A program made the translations under genes and the position numbers. Below, piece after piece: positions 1 through 11,047 of a stretch of DNA of 64,000 nucleotides. This stretch comes from Cheilinus undulatus (taxonomy: Eukaryota; Chordata; Actinopteri; Labriformes; Labridae). How positions within the stretch are numbered: the stretch's first letter is position 1; every line of letters starts with the position of its first letter. The DNA is taken from NCBI RefSeq assembly GCF_018320785.1, contig NC_054867.1:32801855-32865854 (forward strand). The letters are read 5' to 3'. The notes beneath the pieces were generated by a model. That model worked only from the letters and a program-made list of their open reading frames with translations. It had not been told where the DNA came from and searched no databases.

Positions 1-2040
1 ACTCTCTGAGACTAACATTGTCATTTACAACAAGAAGAGACACAGGTTATAAAAAGTTGTATAACTTTTGATAACTACATAGTAGCATCATTTTTTTATA
101 TAATTGGATCTTCAAAGATTAAATTCCCACCAGTAACTTCAACATTGAACGTCTTTTTATTCTTTTTTTTTTGTCAATTATCTATCATTTCTTCCATTAA
201 CTTAGCATCCTAACCCGCCATATTGTTTTCCCACGATGCTTTGTGATGGTCTGTGTGACAGCCATACCTTGCCAAACTGTGCATGTCTTTACACATAGCC
301 CATGCAGGAGACAGCCTGAATAGCTCGTAACGGAAAGAGAGACAGAGGGCCTGTAATGTGGCCCTCTGTGTTACTGCGGACAGGAACTGCTTTGAATTAG
401 GCCTTTGCAAAAAAAATCAATATGGCAATATATCATCACATGCACCTTGGAGATACACATATCAATGCAGATTTTGTAAAATTGTTGTGGCCATGCACAT
501 CAGTTTCATAACATCCTCCATGGTGCAGTTAACGAAAAGCCAGCAGATGGCATCAACAATAGAACTGCACAATGCAGCCCAAGCACATGTCTCACTCCTC
601 ACACCAAAACAAGGTGGTACTTAGGCCATTTATATCGATTATCTACAGCCAGCAGGCTTAAATACAAACATTTTGGATTATTGCAGAGTTCAGGAGTTGG
701 ACTTGAATCATGTAAGGAGGTAAAACACTTAAGTAACACCAGTCTTCATGGTAACATGACGACAGGCTTATTAGCAGCTAGGCTCACCAAGCTTATCAGT
801 GTCATCCCAACCAGCCATGAAAGATGCTGTAAACTCAGAGTTTTCCTCAACTTCTGATCAGGAGATAATAAGCAGCACTTGATTCTTTATTTGTAGAGAT
901 GAGGCGAGACAAAATTGGCATACTGTTAAATACCAAACCAACTAACCAAGCAACGCAGGTAATTAACAAGTTTTAGACTCCTAAAAGAAAAGTAAGGTCA
1001 CGCCTTCCCCATTCAAACCAACAACAAAAAAATGCAGCTGGCTGCTGAATGATGAGAATCAGAGAGAATTTACAAGTGGGTATACATTTTGGTTACAATA
1101 ATATGGGAGGGTTTACTCCATAAACCCCTGTCTGCCCTACCCTACACCACTGATGGAAGTTTATAATATTTCCATAAATATAGCAACACACAACTTACAG
1201 CTAATTCTGAAAAATATGTTTCATGCAAGATTTCTGTCTCCATTTGTCTCTGGTGACATAAAGAGCATATACAGAAGAAAGGCAGGATAAAAATTCACTG
1301 GTGGGTAGCTTATCGAACAACCATTACCTGGGAGCTGCCCTTGATAAATAAAGCAGTGAGATGGACGTTAAAAAGTAATAATCTGGCAGTAGAACTGTTT
1401 TGTTGAACATTGTTGCCAACAGGTCCACGCAGCCCAGAAATGCTGTAGAGCAGAGTAATTCAGCCAAATGATTTGAACTGAAGTGTTTTTGTCTTCATAA
1501 CAGAGGAGAAGGCTGAGGGCCAAAAATGAAAGTCTACAACAACGCTGATTCAAAGCATGTACAGCTCTTTGAGGTTTTCTGATTGCAGAAGTGTTAGAAT
1601 AAGATAATAAATAAGGGGCGGTTATGTAGAAAGTACAGCAAAGTGGAGACTGAGTACCAGGCAAGCTGCTGTAAATTTTTGAACATAATTCAAGGTGAGA
1701 CGTCACACTAAAGAAAAGCTGAATTAAAGAGCTAACTAGGAGCTTGGTGAAGGACCATGGCCACAACTAAGATTGTAACATGTTGGCTATAGTCCATAGT
1801 CAAATTGTAGCAGTCTTATAGGCCAACACATATCCTGTTTTTTTCTGTGCCTACAGTCATCTGTACAACTGTATTCACATCCTTGACCTAATCAGTAGTT
1901 GAATTAAGAGGTGATGCCAAGTCAGAAGTAGTAATTATTTCTTGATGGTGTATTTATAGTTCTTCTTCACCTTAGCACTCTGTTGGATTCTGTAGCTCAT
2001 GTAACTTTAAAGAACCATCTGAGGCTCTGGATTATTATTA
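1..2040. other. Non-coding DNA, nothing recognised
   Basis: AT-rich sequence with short chance reading frames only. I see no exon with paired splice sites and recognisable protein content, no RNA gene and no clear repeat. It may be intron or 5' flank of the + strand cfap20dc-like gene, whose last exons lie at 16-17 kb, but nothing here proves that. Confidence 0.4.
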
Positions 2041-2049
2041 CAGATGAAC

Positions 2050-2170
2050 AGTAGTATTTCAGCTCCTACCCCACAGGTAACTTATCATCATCACTGCACA
2101 TTACCTGCAGAATCCCACAGGGTACTATTTTAGACCCCCTCTTATTTTAGAGAAGGCGCTGGGGCACATA
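2050..2170 (+). repeat. Tiny LINE reverse-transcriptase relic
   Basis: About 2094-2146 reads RIPQGTILDPLLF, a degenerate form of the G(I/V)PQGSILGPLLF block found just before the YADD box in L2/CR1/Rex-type non-LTR reverse transcriptases. No YADD box or neighbouring RT motif survives, so this is a fossil fragment of uncertain clade. Confidence 0.5.
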
Positions 2171-3359
2171 GATCGCTCAAATTTACTTAAGTAATGTGAG
2201 GACTAAGCTTCCCACATGTCTGCTTCTTCATCAGTGTCATGTGATGTAATAGCTTTCAAGCAGGCACTAGACTTAAATAGCCCCCTGAGGCTATAACATG
2301 GTCCTTAGCTTAGACAAGATAGAGAGGGTAACACTATTGTTTCCTACTGCTGAAAATCTGAATATTAATACATTTTGAAAGTGAAACTGTTTTTATCTTC
2401 TAGCTCAGTTCAAATTCTTTCATTTTTAAAAGACATGAAGAATTTTGCTGCAAGTGTTTTGAAAGGCCAAATCGCAAATAAAACCAAGCTCTCTTCTTTT
2501 GTGACATGAAATGGTTTGAGTACATGCAAATTTCTGATGGTTAAAGGGATTTTGCAGATCCATTTATCATGTTTAGTTCACCCTTTTATTGTCCAACCTT
2601 TGTTTCCCACATCTTGTTGCACTCTCCTTTTCCCTCTGTGTATTTTAATCTTTTTTTTTTTTTTGCCAGGAAGGCAGTAATCTTTTTGTTCTGACCTTAA
2701 CAACTGCAAATGTGTTTCCCTAACTGTAGAGACTTTAAGAGTTATTTGTGATTGTGCAGAGGTTTGTGTCAAAGTTTTCTCTGTCTAGCTCAATGCTTTT
2801 GATCTGTTCCTCTAGATTTTCATTAAATCCCTGCATGTGAAATTTGGCAACTGAGTTGTTGTTCTGAGCAGTTTATGTACCATAGAAAGTTGCTTCTCAC
2901 CCTGCATTCAAACCAGAGCTACACATCCAAGGGAGACATGAATTATTAAGTAGCATGGTGATTAAGTTGACTTCTCTAAATAAGCTGCAGCTGATGTATT
3001 CACACAGAAAGAGATTGAATGTATATATCACTTTGCCTCAGCATCCAAGGATTTAACTTTTATTCTGAACTCAACTTCACTGTAACAGTTGCCTGTGATA
3101 TTATGAAATTTGCAATGCACACAACAGTGACAAAATGGACTGTGACAGTTTATATGTCAAGAAATACACTGAGGGACAGCCATCATTTGTTAGGCAATTG
3201 AGCTTAAAACCAGTCTGATGGTGGAAACAGTGGCCTTCATTATTTATCCATACTGAATGAAATGGATCATTTTATACTTCAGAAATATCTTCAATGGTAA
3301 AGTTCAGTGAATATACAGTGCATTATTTCCTCATATGCCCACTACATCACTTTGTAGTC
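2171..3359. other. Non-coding DNA, nothing recognised
   Basis: No exon, RNA gene or repeat family could be supported. A T-tract lies near 2651-2664. Confidence 0.35.
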
Positions 3360-4070
3360 TATTCTAGTAATAATAATGACGATTATTTATTAATGTAGTA
3401 CCTTTTAAAACACGGTTACAAAGGTCTTTACATCATAAAGCACATGGAATGAAACAACATTAGAAAATTGCTAAATCCTTTAGCACAAGAGCTGAGCTTT
3501 ATCAGTGAGAAAAAAAATAGGTTATACAGACAAAAAATACATTTAAACAGATAATACTTTTAAATCAGTAGGTATTAAATAATAAAACAATGTAGCATTA
3601 TACACAGAGGTGAAATAAAACCATTTAAACAGATTCACTTTTCTGTACAAGTAGTACTGGTCAGGGGGGCATCTAGTTGGGTGTCGCCAGCATAAGAATT
3701 ATGTTTGGTATTATTATTATGAGTAAGCTGACCCAGAGGAATATAAGCATGTATATGGAAAATAACAGGGGACCAAGAATGGAGCCCTGTGGTACACCAC
3801 AAGTGAGGGGGGAAGGGGATGAGGAACACTATCCCATAAAAACAGAAAAAAATCTATGTGATAAATAAGACCAAAACCAATCCAGAGCACTGTCTTTAAT
3901 GCTGACGTGCTGCTCAAGGCGGATGCGGAAGATGCCATAATCAACTGTATCAAAGGCAGAGCTCAAGTCCAGATTAAAGATTAAATTTATCATGCACCAG
4001 TCAGCAGCTAAAAGCAGGTCATTAGTAACTTTTGAAAGAGCCATTTCTGTGCTGTGATGGGTATGGAATC
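3360..4070 (-). mobile_element. L2/Maui-like LINE fragment
   Basis: On the minus strand 3829-4044 reads LDLSSAFDTVDY followed by SALDWFWSYLSHR, the RT 'DLS(A)AFDTVDH ... WF.SYLS.R' blocks of L2/Maui LINEs. The next piece (3635-3829) holds a degenerate YADD box (SYAGDTQL). The reading frame is broken in several places. The low-coordinate part (3360-3640), with trinucleotide runs and an 'aaagcacatgg' stretch, is probably the 3' end. The catalytic YADD is damaged, so this is an inactive 5'-truncated copy. A better-preserved relative lies at 11.05-12.72 kb. Confidence 0.7.
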
Positions 4071-4433
4071 CTGATTTAAGATTATTATGGTGTTCAGAAT
4101 ATTTTTTCTGAATTTAAGATATTTGATATCATATTTCCAAATATTCAACACAAGCACATGCACTTCATTCTGTGCAGCGTTTAGTGGCATACAAGTCTGT
4201 GTGTAGTTTCTATTTAAGGCATTCCAGGAATAGTTGTGTCCATCATCCAGCTCAGAGAGGACAAATAGAAATATGTTATTGTCATCAAATTGATAATGAT
4301 AGCCAGAGAATGATGTCATCATTCACATAAGGACAAAAAAAAGAAGGAAATTCCATATTATACAACTCTTATGTTCTTTGTTTCCATAATGTGGTAAGAT
4401 TTTTAACACAACCTTTCTCTTTTTCTTCACAGC

Positions 4434-4496
4434 CGGCTAATCAGGGTCACCATTATCAGAAGGAAATGAACCCCCTCCTGCAATCAAACCCCCGGT
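4434..4496 (+). CDS. Candidate coding exon, unassigned
   Basis: A pyrimidine-rich tract ending in CACAG precedes 63 bases that end at CCG|GTAAGC, a good donor. Exactly one forward frame is open: it begins PANQGHHYQKEMNPLLQ, while the other two contain stops. It could be an internal exon of the + strand cfap20dc-like gene whose last exons lie 11.6 kb downstream. I do not recognise the peptide, so this rests only on splice-site geometry and frame. Confidence 0.25.
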
Positions 4497-6690
4497 AAGC
4501 AAACGCTCATTTGACTTTGTAAAAAATTTCTACTTTTTAATGTATATTTCTATTTTTCAATGTATTCCATGCACTATAAAAAAGGCAACACTTTTTGTGT
4601 CCAAAAATGTTGCAAATTTATATTAGCCTAGTCCAGGCAAACATTTTTTTTGTTGGTTATGATGGTCAGTGTGTCAGGTTTAGGGATCCCCACACAATAA
4701 GTTTTTGCCATGGCTTGACTGACAGAAATGACAGATGACACAGAGGTACCAAATCAGTCATCACAACTTCATTGTTCATGTTGCAGCACCAGCTTGATCT
4801 TTCTCCTTTCACTTTGCCATTTGGTTTGGTTACGTCTGAGATCTCTAGATATGCAGAGCTCTTTGTGCTCTCATTGGTTGACTTTGCTTATATGATGGAA
4901 CAAATCACAGAAGGCAGAAAGACTGATGACTGATACTCAGGGTCAACAGATCCTGAAACCCTGTGACTGTCAGATTGGGCTCGTATTATGCTTAAAACTT
5001 GTAATCTAACCTCTGTTTTAGTCTTGAACCCCTCAGTTTCATTTCAGTTTTGTACAGAGATTTTTTAACAGGTAAGGACAACAATGCTGCTGCAGCCTAG
5101 ACTAGCCTAAAGCTAGTCCGAACATCTAAGTCATCATTATAATAACAACACAAGGGATGACGTGGTTTAGTAGCCAGCACTCACTGAATGTACCATACAT
5201 GAGTACAATGACGTCTTTTATTCTAACACTATCACAGCTTTATAACATTCCATATTAGCAGCATCCATCTTAGTAGTCATTGAGAATGGCCCTAATGGAG
5301 TTTTGACCCCCTTCACATTAGCTAAAAGGTTGAGATTTCAAACAACCCGCATGAAAGTATATGTCAGAGAAAGATGAACCAGAATTATGTGCGATGAGCA
5401 AGTTTAAAACAATAATCTCTCTGTCTTACATTGATCAGACTATGAGTACATTTGTTAACTCGTGTTTCTACTTCTTTTTCTCTGCTGTTGATATTAACTA
5501 CGTCTTGACATATACAAGTGATAATTGTGAGAAAATTCAAAGTCACACTAATGTATTTCATGTACTACCTGACAAAAGAAGTCCTTATGTAGCCTGTATT
5601 TAAATTTGGCTGCTTGTACATGAAAGTCACCCTGAAATTCTTAATCAGATGGTAACGAGTGACTGCAGAATTACGGCTAAATGTCAACTGTCAGATAGAT
5701 ATGCAGACGGGAGCTTATCTTGCTCACTGATGAGTAAAAATAAATTGAGATTCTGCCAGGTACTTTCGCTTTCTTCTCCCTTAACTGCTGTTGTCATTTT
5801 CACAAGTACAGATTACTTTTTTACCTAAGTCCTTAAAACTCAAAAGCACTGGCTAGTTTCACCATTTATCCATGACTCTCAGCAGCCAAACAAGGGGAAA
5901 TCCATAAATGATGAAGTAAGGGCTGACTTCTGCATGGCCGGAGCTTCAGAGGTTTATAATGCAGAGCAGCCACAAGACACGTTCCACCTTGTTTCACCTG
6001 CCTACGGGTTAAAACCACAGTCAAGTTAAAGTGCTTCAAAGGAAAACACAGTGATGTATAGGCTTATATTACTGGAGGAGGCAGAAAAATTTACAACTTT
6101 TAATAGAAAATATATGTAAGTGTGTCCAATAACAACTTCAGGCGTACACATACTAGCTAAGAAGAACATATTTGGTAATATAGAGTCCAGGAAAAGATAA
6201 AGCAAATGAAAGAAAGTGGATAGAAAATTTTTTTTTTAGACTTTTTGTCATGTAATCACAATTTCATTTAGGATACCCTGATTGATCCGCTGTCAATACT
6301 GATCTGCAGGGGTTTGTAAAAAATAAATTATTGGAAAAATGCAGGGAGTCACCGATCCAATCACCTGATTAAACAGCTGCTTCTGCTGCAGCTTAACCAG
6401 GCTATCAGGTGATGCTGCTGCTAAGTCCTCCACTTGGAACAGCTGCATTTAAATCTCCCAAACTTTGTTTTGAGACCCTTTAGTTAACCGTGTTAATTTG
6501 ATGAAAAAAATCTGCTTTGAAATTGTTGTTGAAACCAACTAAGGCCTGTCAACACTTTGGCATACATAACAAGAATTATGATATGTTTAATGTCCAGGAA
6601 AAAAAAAGAAAAAAAACACCATTCTACAAAGTTAGAGTCATTGTGGTTTATCCAATTTGGAGCTGTCAAAAGAGTAAACATTTTAATCTT
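4497..6690. other. Non-coding DNA, nothing recognised
   Basis: Possibly intron of the cfap20dc-like gene. I found no exon with both splice sites and recognisable coding content, and no assignable repeat. Confidence 0.35.
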
Positions 6691-6692
6691 GA

Positions 6693-6738
6693 TTCTATTT
6701 TATTCTTCCTGACCGCCAGAGATGGTATGCAAAACCTG
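6693..6738 (+). repeat. DIRS left inverted terminal repeat
   Basis: This 46-bp stretch starts TTCTATTTTATTCTTCCTGA and matches the reverse complement of 9674-9719 with a handful of mismatches. Together the two mark the left boundary and the inner right arm of the DIRS element. Confidence 0.75.
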
Positions 6739-7084
6739 CGCAAGAGGTCAAGACATAATACCAACAAAGTCACCATGTGATCTGGGTGATGAAAGCAATC
6801 TGATAAGAAGCCCCGACACCCAGCACTCGTCTCCTTTTCATCTTCTCTGGCCTCTGCCTTTCCTCAAACATTTCCTGTTGAAGCTTTCCCAGATGGGTGT
6901 ATGAAACAACTCCATCTGGCGTGTCAGGTTAAGGGGATACAGTATTCAGTTCAGACGCCAGCCTCCAAAGTTCAATGGCATCAAGGTGACTGTTGTCAAC
7001 AAAGATTGCAGCACTTTTAAGGAAAGATGCCATTGAAACTGTAAAAGTTCTTGTCAGATAAGGGGTTTCTATTTAGCTTTCTTT

Positions 7085-7700
7085 CTAGTTCCGAAGAAAG
7101 ACAGCGGTTTTAGTCCCATTCTCGACCTCAGGAAGCTTAACCAGTACATAGAGGTTCTGCGTTTTCTTTTGCTCCACACAGCAGATGTTCTCCAGGCTGT
7201 GTCAGAGGGAGACTAGTTCACAAGCGTCGATATGAAGGATTCTTATTTCCATGTGCCAGTGGAACCCAAGCACAGACAGTTCCTCCGCTTTGCATTCGAG
7301 GGGAAGGTTTATCAGTTTCAGGTGCACCCATTCAGGCTTTTGCTTGCTCCTCAGATCTTCACTAGGGTCACTGCAGCGGGCACTTGCCCCTCTGCAGGCC
7401 AAAGGCATGTGAATTCTTCCCTACTTTGATGATTGGCTGGTTTGCACTCCAACGCGGGAGCATGTGTCCTGTGACACAGAGACCCTTCCGTCCCATGTGT
7501 CGGAACTGGGGTTCATGGTGAACTTTGTGAAGAGCTCTTTGATTCCCAGTCAGCGCATCACATTCATCTGCGTTGTTCTCGACTCAGTGTCGATGAGGGC
7601 TTCGCCCTTCCTCCAGAAGGTGGACGATATCCTCAGCCTTGTCTCTCGTTTTCAGAGGGGCCAGAGAATTACATAGACTATTGCTCCGGTTACTAGGGAA
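7085..7700 (+). pseudogene. DIRS reverse transcriptase, broken
   Basis: About 7090-7160 reads VPKKDSGFSPILDLRKLN, the RT fingers block. About 7226-7330 reads DMKDSYFHVPVEPKHRQFLR followed by FAFEGKVYQFQVHPF, the catalytic A block with VDMKD in place of the retroviral LDL.D. The YIDD-type B block (about 7420-7435) is only weakly recognisable (YFDDWLV in a shifted frame). At least three frame changes occur between 7080 and 7700, so no full RT can be made. Confidence 0.8.
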
Positions 7701-7904
7701 AATGACAGCAGCAACGGTCATCCTGCTAGGCCTCCACTCGTTACGCCCTTTGCAAATCTGAGTCACAGGGTGGGTCTCAACCCCAAGAGACACCAAAACA
7801 GGGCAGTACTGATATCAAGCCAGTGCCTTCAGGCCCTGGAGCCTTGGAGAGACAGAGCTTATCTGTGCTGCGGTGTTTCCCTGGGTTCACTCCCCTCCCG
7901 CCAG

Positions 7905-8250
7905 AAGATAGTAGTGACGGATGCCTCCCTCTTGGGTTGGGGGGCTGTGGGGCAATACAGGACAGTCAGAGGCTCTGGCACATAAACGTGTTGGAACTGC
8001 ATGCAGTCCATCTATAGCGCTCAGGCACTTTCTCCCCTTCTTGGAAGGCAAACATGTCTTAGTGTGCTTGGGCAACACGTCTACAGTTTACCATGTGAAC
8101 CACCAGGGGGGCACCAGGTCCACCCAGTCCCTGCGAGAGGCACAGAGGCTACTACAGTGGGCATTGCCCCACCTTGCGAGCCTCTGAGCTGTGCACCTGC
8201 AAGGAGTGCAGAACGAGGCGGTGGACATGCTTTACCGCCAGAAGCCCCCA
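7905..8250 (+). pseudogene. DIRS RNase H region, broken
   Basis: The first block reads VVTDASLLGWGAVGQ (about 7909-7955), carrying the first catalytic Asp in TDAS. Then comes NVLELHAVHL (about 7988-8017), with the catalytic Glu, and next LEGKHVLVCLGNTSTVYHVN (about 8041-8100). The expected third acidic residue, normally D in a V..DN.T motif, is replaced: the motif reads CLGNTS. The region continues as VQNEAVDMLYRQKPPPGVWR (about 8200-8260), a conserved DIRS linker. The pieces lie in different frames. Confidence 0.75.
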
Positions 8251-8654
8251 CCAGGCGTGTGGAGGCTGAATCCTTCAGTGGTTCAGATGATCTGGGAGAG
8301 GTACGGCGGGGGGGGGTCGACCTATTTGCGTCAGAGGCTTCGACACATTGTCCACTGTGGTTTTCCTTCTCGGAACAGACCAGCCCACTGGGGCAGGATG
8401 CGCTGGCACATCCCAGGCCACACTGCCTCCTGTATGCCTTTCCTCCTCTTCCCCTGCTCATGTGACACTCCTGACACTTCACAGGATAGAAAAAAGCAAC
8501 CATTCCATGCTGCTGGTAGCCCCGTACTGGCCAGGGCGACTCTGGTTCTCTGTGGTTCATCAGCTTCTCAACGGAGTGCCCTGGCCTCTCCCACAGAGGC
8601 AGGATCTTCTGTCCCAGTTGGAGGGGCGCATTTGGCACCCTCAGCAAAAATGTC

Positions 8655-9627
8655 TTCAGCTGCATGTCTGGCCGCCGAAGGGCCTGGCTCCGTGCTGAGC
8701 TCCTGTGAGCAGGCGGTAGTCAGGACCGTACTCAGTTCGAGAGCTCCCTCCACTAGGGAACTGTATTCCAACATATGGAAACTCTTTTCCAGTTGTTGCT
8801 GCTCCAATGTTGCTGCTATCTCAGCTCAACATGTATTTGTGGATGGTCGTAGCGTGGGTTCGCATCCTCTGGTTGGTCGCTTCTTGAAGGGCGCTCACCG
8901 GTTGCGGCCTTCGTTTGCTACACGGGTACCTTCCTGGGATTTGCCTGTTGTCTTAGAGTCCCTTCTCTCCTCACCATTTGAGCCACTGGATCAGGCTGAA
9001 CTCAGATGGTTATCTGGTAAGACCGCTTTTTTACTCGCTTTGGCCTCTGCTAAGTGTGTCGGTTACCTTCACGCCTTCTCTATTTCCAGTGACTGTTTAC
9101 ATTGGCATTCTGATGGCTCTGGGGTTGCCAATGTGGCCCAAACCCTCATTTCTTCTAAGAGGCTCTCTGCCTTTCATGTCAACAGGCCTATCAACTTGGC
9201 AGCTTTCACCCCACAGTCTGGGGTGGAGGAACTGTCCCACAGTGCTGGCCTCCTCTGTCCAGTCCGGGCCTTGAGAAAGTACATTCAGGTTTCTGCAGAG
9301 TTTCATAAAACTGATGCACTATTTGTTTGTCATGGTGGTTCCAGGAAGGGACAAGCCTTGTCTAAACAGAGGCTCTCTAACTGGATCGTGGATACCATCT
9401 CCATGGCATACAGTCTAAGAGGCCTCCAGGTCCCTTCTGTGAAATATCATTCAACCAGGAGCGTGTCTACATCCTGGGCTGCCTTGAAGGGCATTCCGCT
9501 CAGTGACATATGTGCTGCAGCTGCTTGGGCTTCATCCTGCACCTTTACTCGGTTCTATAGGGTTAATGTGGCAGCCCTTCATCCTGTGGCAACGGCAGTC
9601 CTGTCTGCTTCTTCAGTTCATTGCTAA
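8655..9627 (+). pseudogene. DIRS tyrosine recombinase, one key residue lost
   Basis: This is the recombinase that inserts the circular DIRS DNA. A single frame stays open from 8191 to 9627; its first part (8191-8650) is RNH linker partly out of register, and the recombinase occupies the last 320 or so residues. The C-terminal catalytic block KYHSTRSVSTSWAALKGIPL carries the His-x-x-Arg pair, and the Tyr nucleophile follows in CTFTRFYRVNV. At the first catalytic Arg, where DIRS recombinases usually read (S/A)(G/A)KRV, this copy reads SAKCVGYLHA: codon 9055-9057 is TGT (Cys), a change expected from CpG decay of CGT. The open frame suggests a more recently constrained part, but the protein would probably be inactive. 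Confidence 0.8.
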
Positions 9628-9670
9628 GCAAGGTGAGTGTGTAATCCTCGTGACCTTGTTGGTATGGGCC

Positions 9671-9700
9671 ATCCAGGTATTGCATAATGTCTCTGGTGGC
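9671..9700 (+). repeat. DIRS direct repeat, copy 1
   Basis: It starts ATCCAGGTATTGCATA and recurs at 9918-9947 with a few mismatches. Such internal and terminal duplications are used by DIRS elements to restore full ends during replication. It lies inside the sequence that pairs with the left ITR. Confidence 0.7.
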
Positions 9701-9718
9701 CAGGAAGAATGAAATAGA

Positions 9719-9768
9719 ACGAGAGTTACAACTGTAACTAAGGTTCTATGAATTCTGGAAGACCGCCA
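9719..9768 (+). repeat. DIRS right-end inverted repeat, left arm
   Basis: A 50-bp arm beginning ACGAGAGTTACAACTGTAAC whose reverse complement recurs at 9941-9990 with only three mismatches. The 172-bp loop between the arms contains GC-rich sequence. The arrangement corresponds to the internal complementary region and terminal repeat of DIRS elements. Confidence 0.8.
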
Positions 9769-9940
9769 CAGTTCTCTGTCACTCCTCTTGTCGAGAAGTT
9801 TCTGTAGGCGACGACTGCTGGGTGACGGGGCTTCTTATAAGATTGCTTTCGTCACCCAGGTCACATGGTGACTTTGTTGGTATTATGTCTGGACCTCCTG
9901 CGCCACCGCACGATGATATCCAGGTATTGCATACCGTCTC

Positions 9941-9990
9941 TGGCGGTCATCCAGAATTCATAGAACCTCAGTTACAGTCGTAACTCTCGT
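9941..9990 (-). repeat. DIRS right-end inverted repeat, right arm
   Basis: Partner of 9719-9768. The end near 9990-9995 is taken as the right boundary of the element. The adjoining direct repeat (9918-9947) matches 9671-9700. Confidence 0.8.
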
Positions 9991-10021
9991 TTGTTTTAGG
10001 ATTTCTGTAGTGTATCACACT

Positions 10022-10310
10022 TAATTACCTCCACCAAGGAGGTTATGTGATCGGCAGGGTTTGTTAGTTTGTTAGTTTGTTTGTTTGTTAGTTAGTTAGT
10101 TTGTTAGCAACTTAACTCAAAAAGTTATGGACGGATTTTAATGAAATTTTCAGGAAATGTCAGGAATGGCATAAGAAAGAACTAATTAGACTTTGGGAGT
10201 GATCCGGATCACTGTCTGGATCCAGGAATTTTTTCAAAGGATTCTTTACAATTGGGAGATCAGGCTAATGGCGGAGGTCTGCACTCTCTGAGTACAGGGT
10301 ATACTTCAGA
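10022..10310 (+). repeat. Unnamed interspersed repeat, copy 1
   Basis: It starts TTACCTCCACCAAGGAGGTT, then has a GTTT/GTTA-rich stretch, then 'atggacggatttt' and 'gtgatccggatcac'. Two further copies occur here (18385-18640 and, partly, 19021-19105). There is no coding capacity. I recognise it as a dispersed animal repeat but cannot name its family. The internal GTGATCCGGATCAC is a perfect 14-bp palindrome. Confidence 0.7.
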
Positions 10311-11047
10311 TTAAGTTGTGCCATGTTAGTGGTGGAAATGGTTTTAGATTTAGAAAAAGGCGTTGCATTAATAGGGATAGCGTAAAACTCAGCTGCAGAT
10401 AATCACATACACCATAAGTCATGGTAGTGTGTTTTTTTATTTTCATTGCATCTCATATTGTTACCAAAACCTAATGAACAGTGATACTGCACATTTTTCT
10501 TATATTGTGCAGTCCTACCATACATTGTATATGTATAAGCCAGATCAAGTGCACTGTTACACCAAAAATACTCAAAATATTTGTTGTAAATAATTATGTA
10601 AAAGTTTTAAGTAGTGGAAGTATATTTTTTGGGTATGACTCAAGTTAAAATATATATTTTAAATGCTTCTTATCCACTGCTATTTCCCCTTATTTCTTTC
10701 ACATATTTTAATTTTGAACAGTCATGCCACCTAAAGTACAATAATTTGATGTACTGAAAGTAACAAATACTAAAAGGTGTACTTTGACCTAGAAGGTGCT
10801 CCACAGAGTTCAGTACATAATCCCTACTATGTTGAAGTCAGTCTCCATAGGCAGAATTATGTGGCTGAGTGGGTAACTTCACTTATTGGGAAAAGGCATA
10901 CTCAAAGGCATTATGGGAAATGTGCAGATTAAGGAATGAGTCATACAATTTGACAAAAACACTGAAAGTGATGGAGTAATGTTTACTTAAAACTAAAAAA
11001 GTGTACTATCAACTTAGAAAAATAGAGCTGAAGTAGTTCTTTTGGAT

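Larger units (their letters stand above)
6691..9995 (+). mobile_element. DIRS-type tyrosine-recombinase retrotransposon, decayed
   Basis: A complete-length but mutated DIRS retrotransposon. In order it has: a left inverted terminal repeat (6693-6738); reverse transcriptase (about 7085-7700); RNase H (about 7905-8250); a tyrosine recombinase (about 8655-9627); and the right terminal structure (9671-9990). The domain order RT-RNH-YR, with no aspartic protease or DDE integrase, defines the DIRS group. These elements replicate through a circular intermediate and insert by tyrosine recombinase, so they make no target duplication, and none is seen. RT and RNH are broken by several frameshifts and stops, so this copy is not autonomous. 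Confidence 0.85.

Noticed and set aside
1368..1766. 132-codon minus-strand frame
   Set aside because: Cys/Leu/Ser-rich without motif, splice sites or neighbours; most likely chance.
8081..8665. 194-codon minus-strand frame across the DIRS element
   Set aside because: It is antisense to the RNase H and linker region, whose plus-strand motifs are clear.
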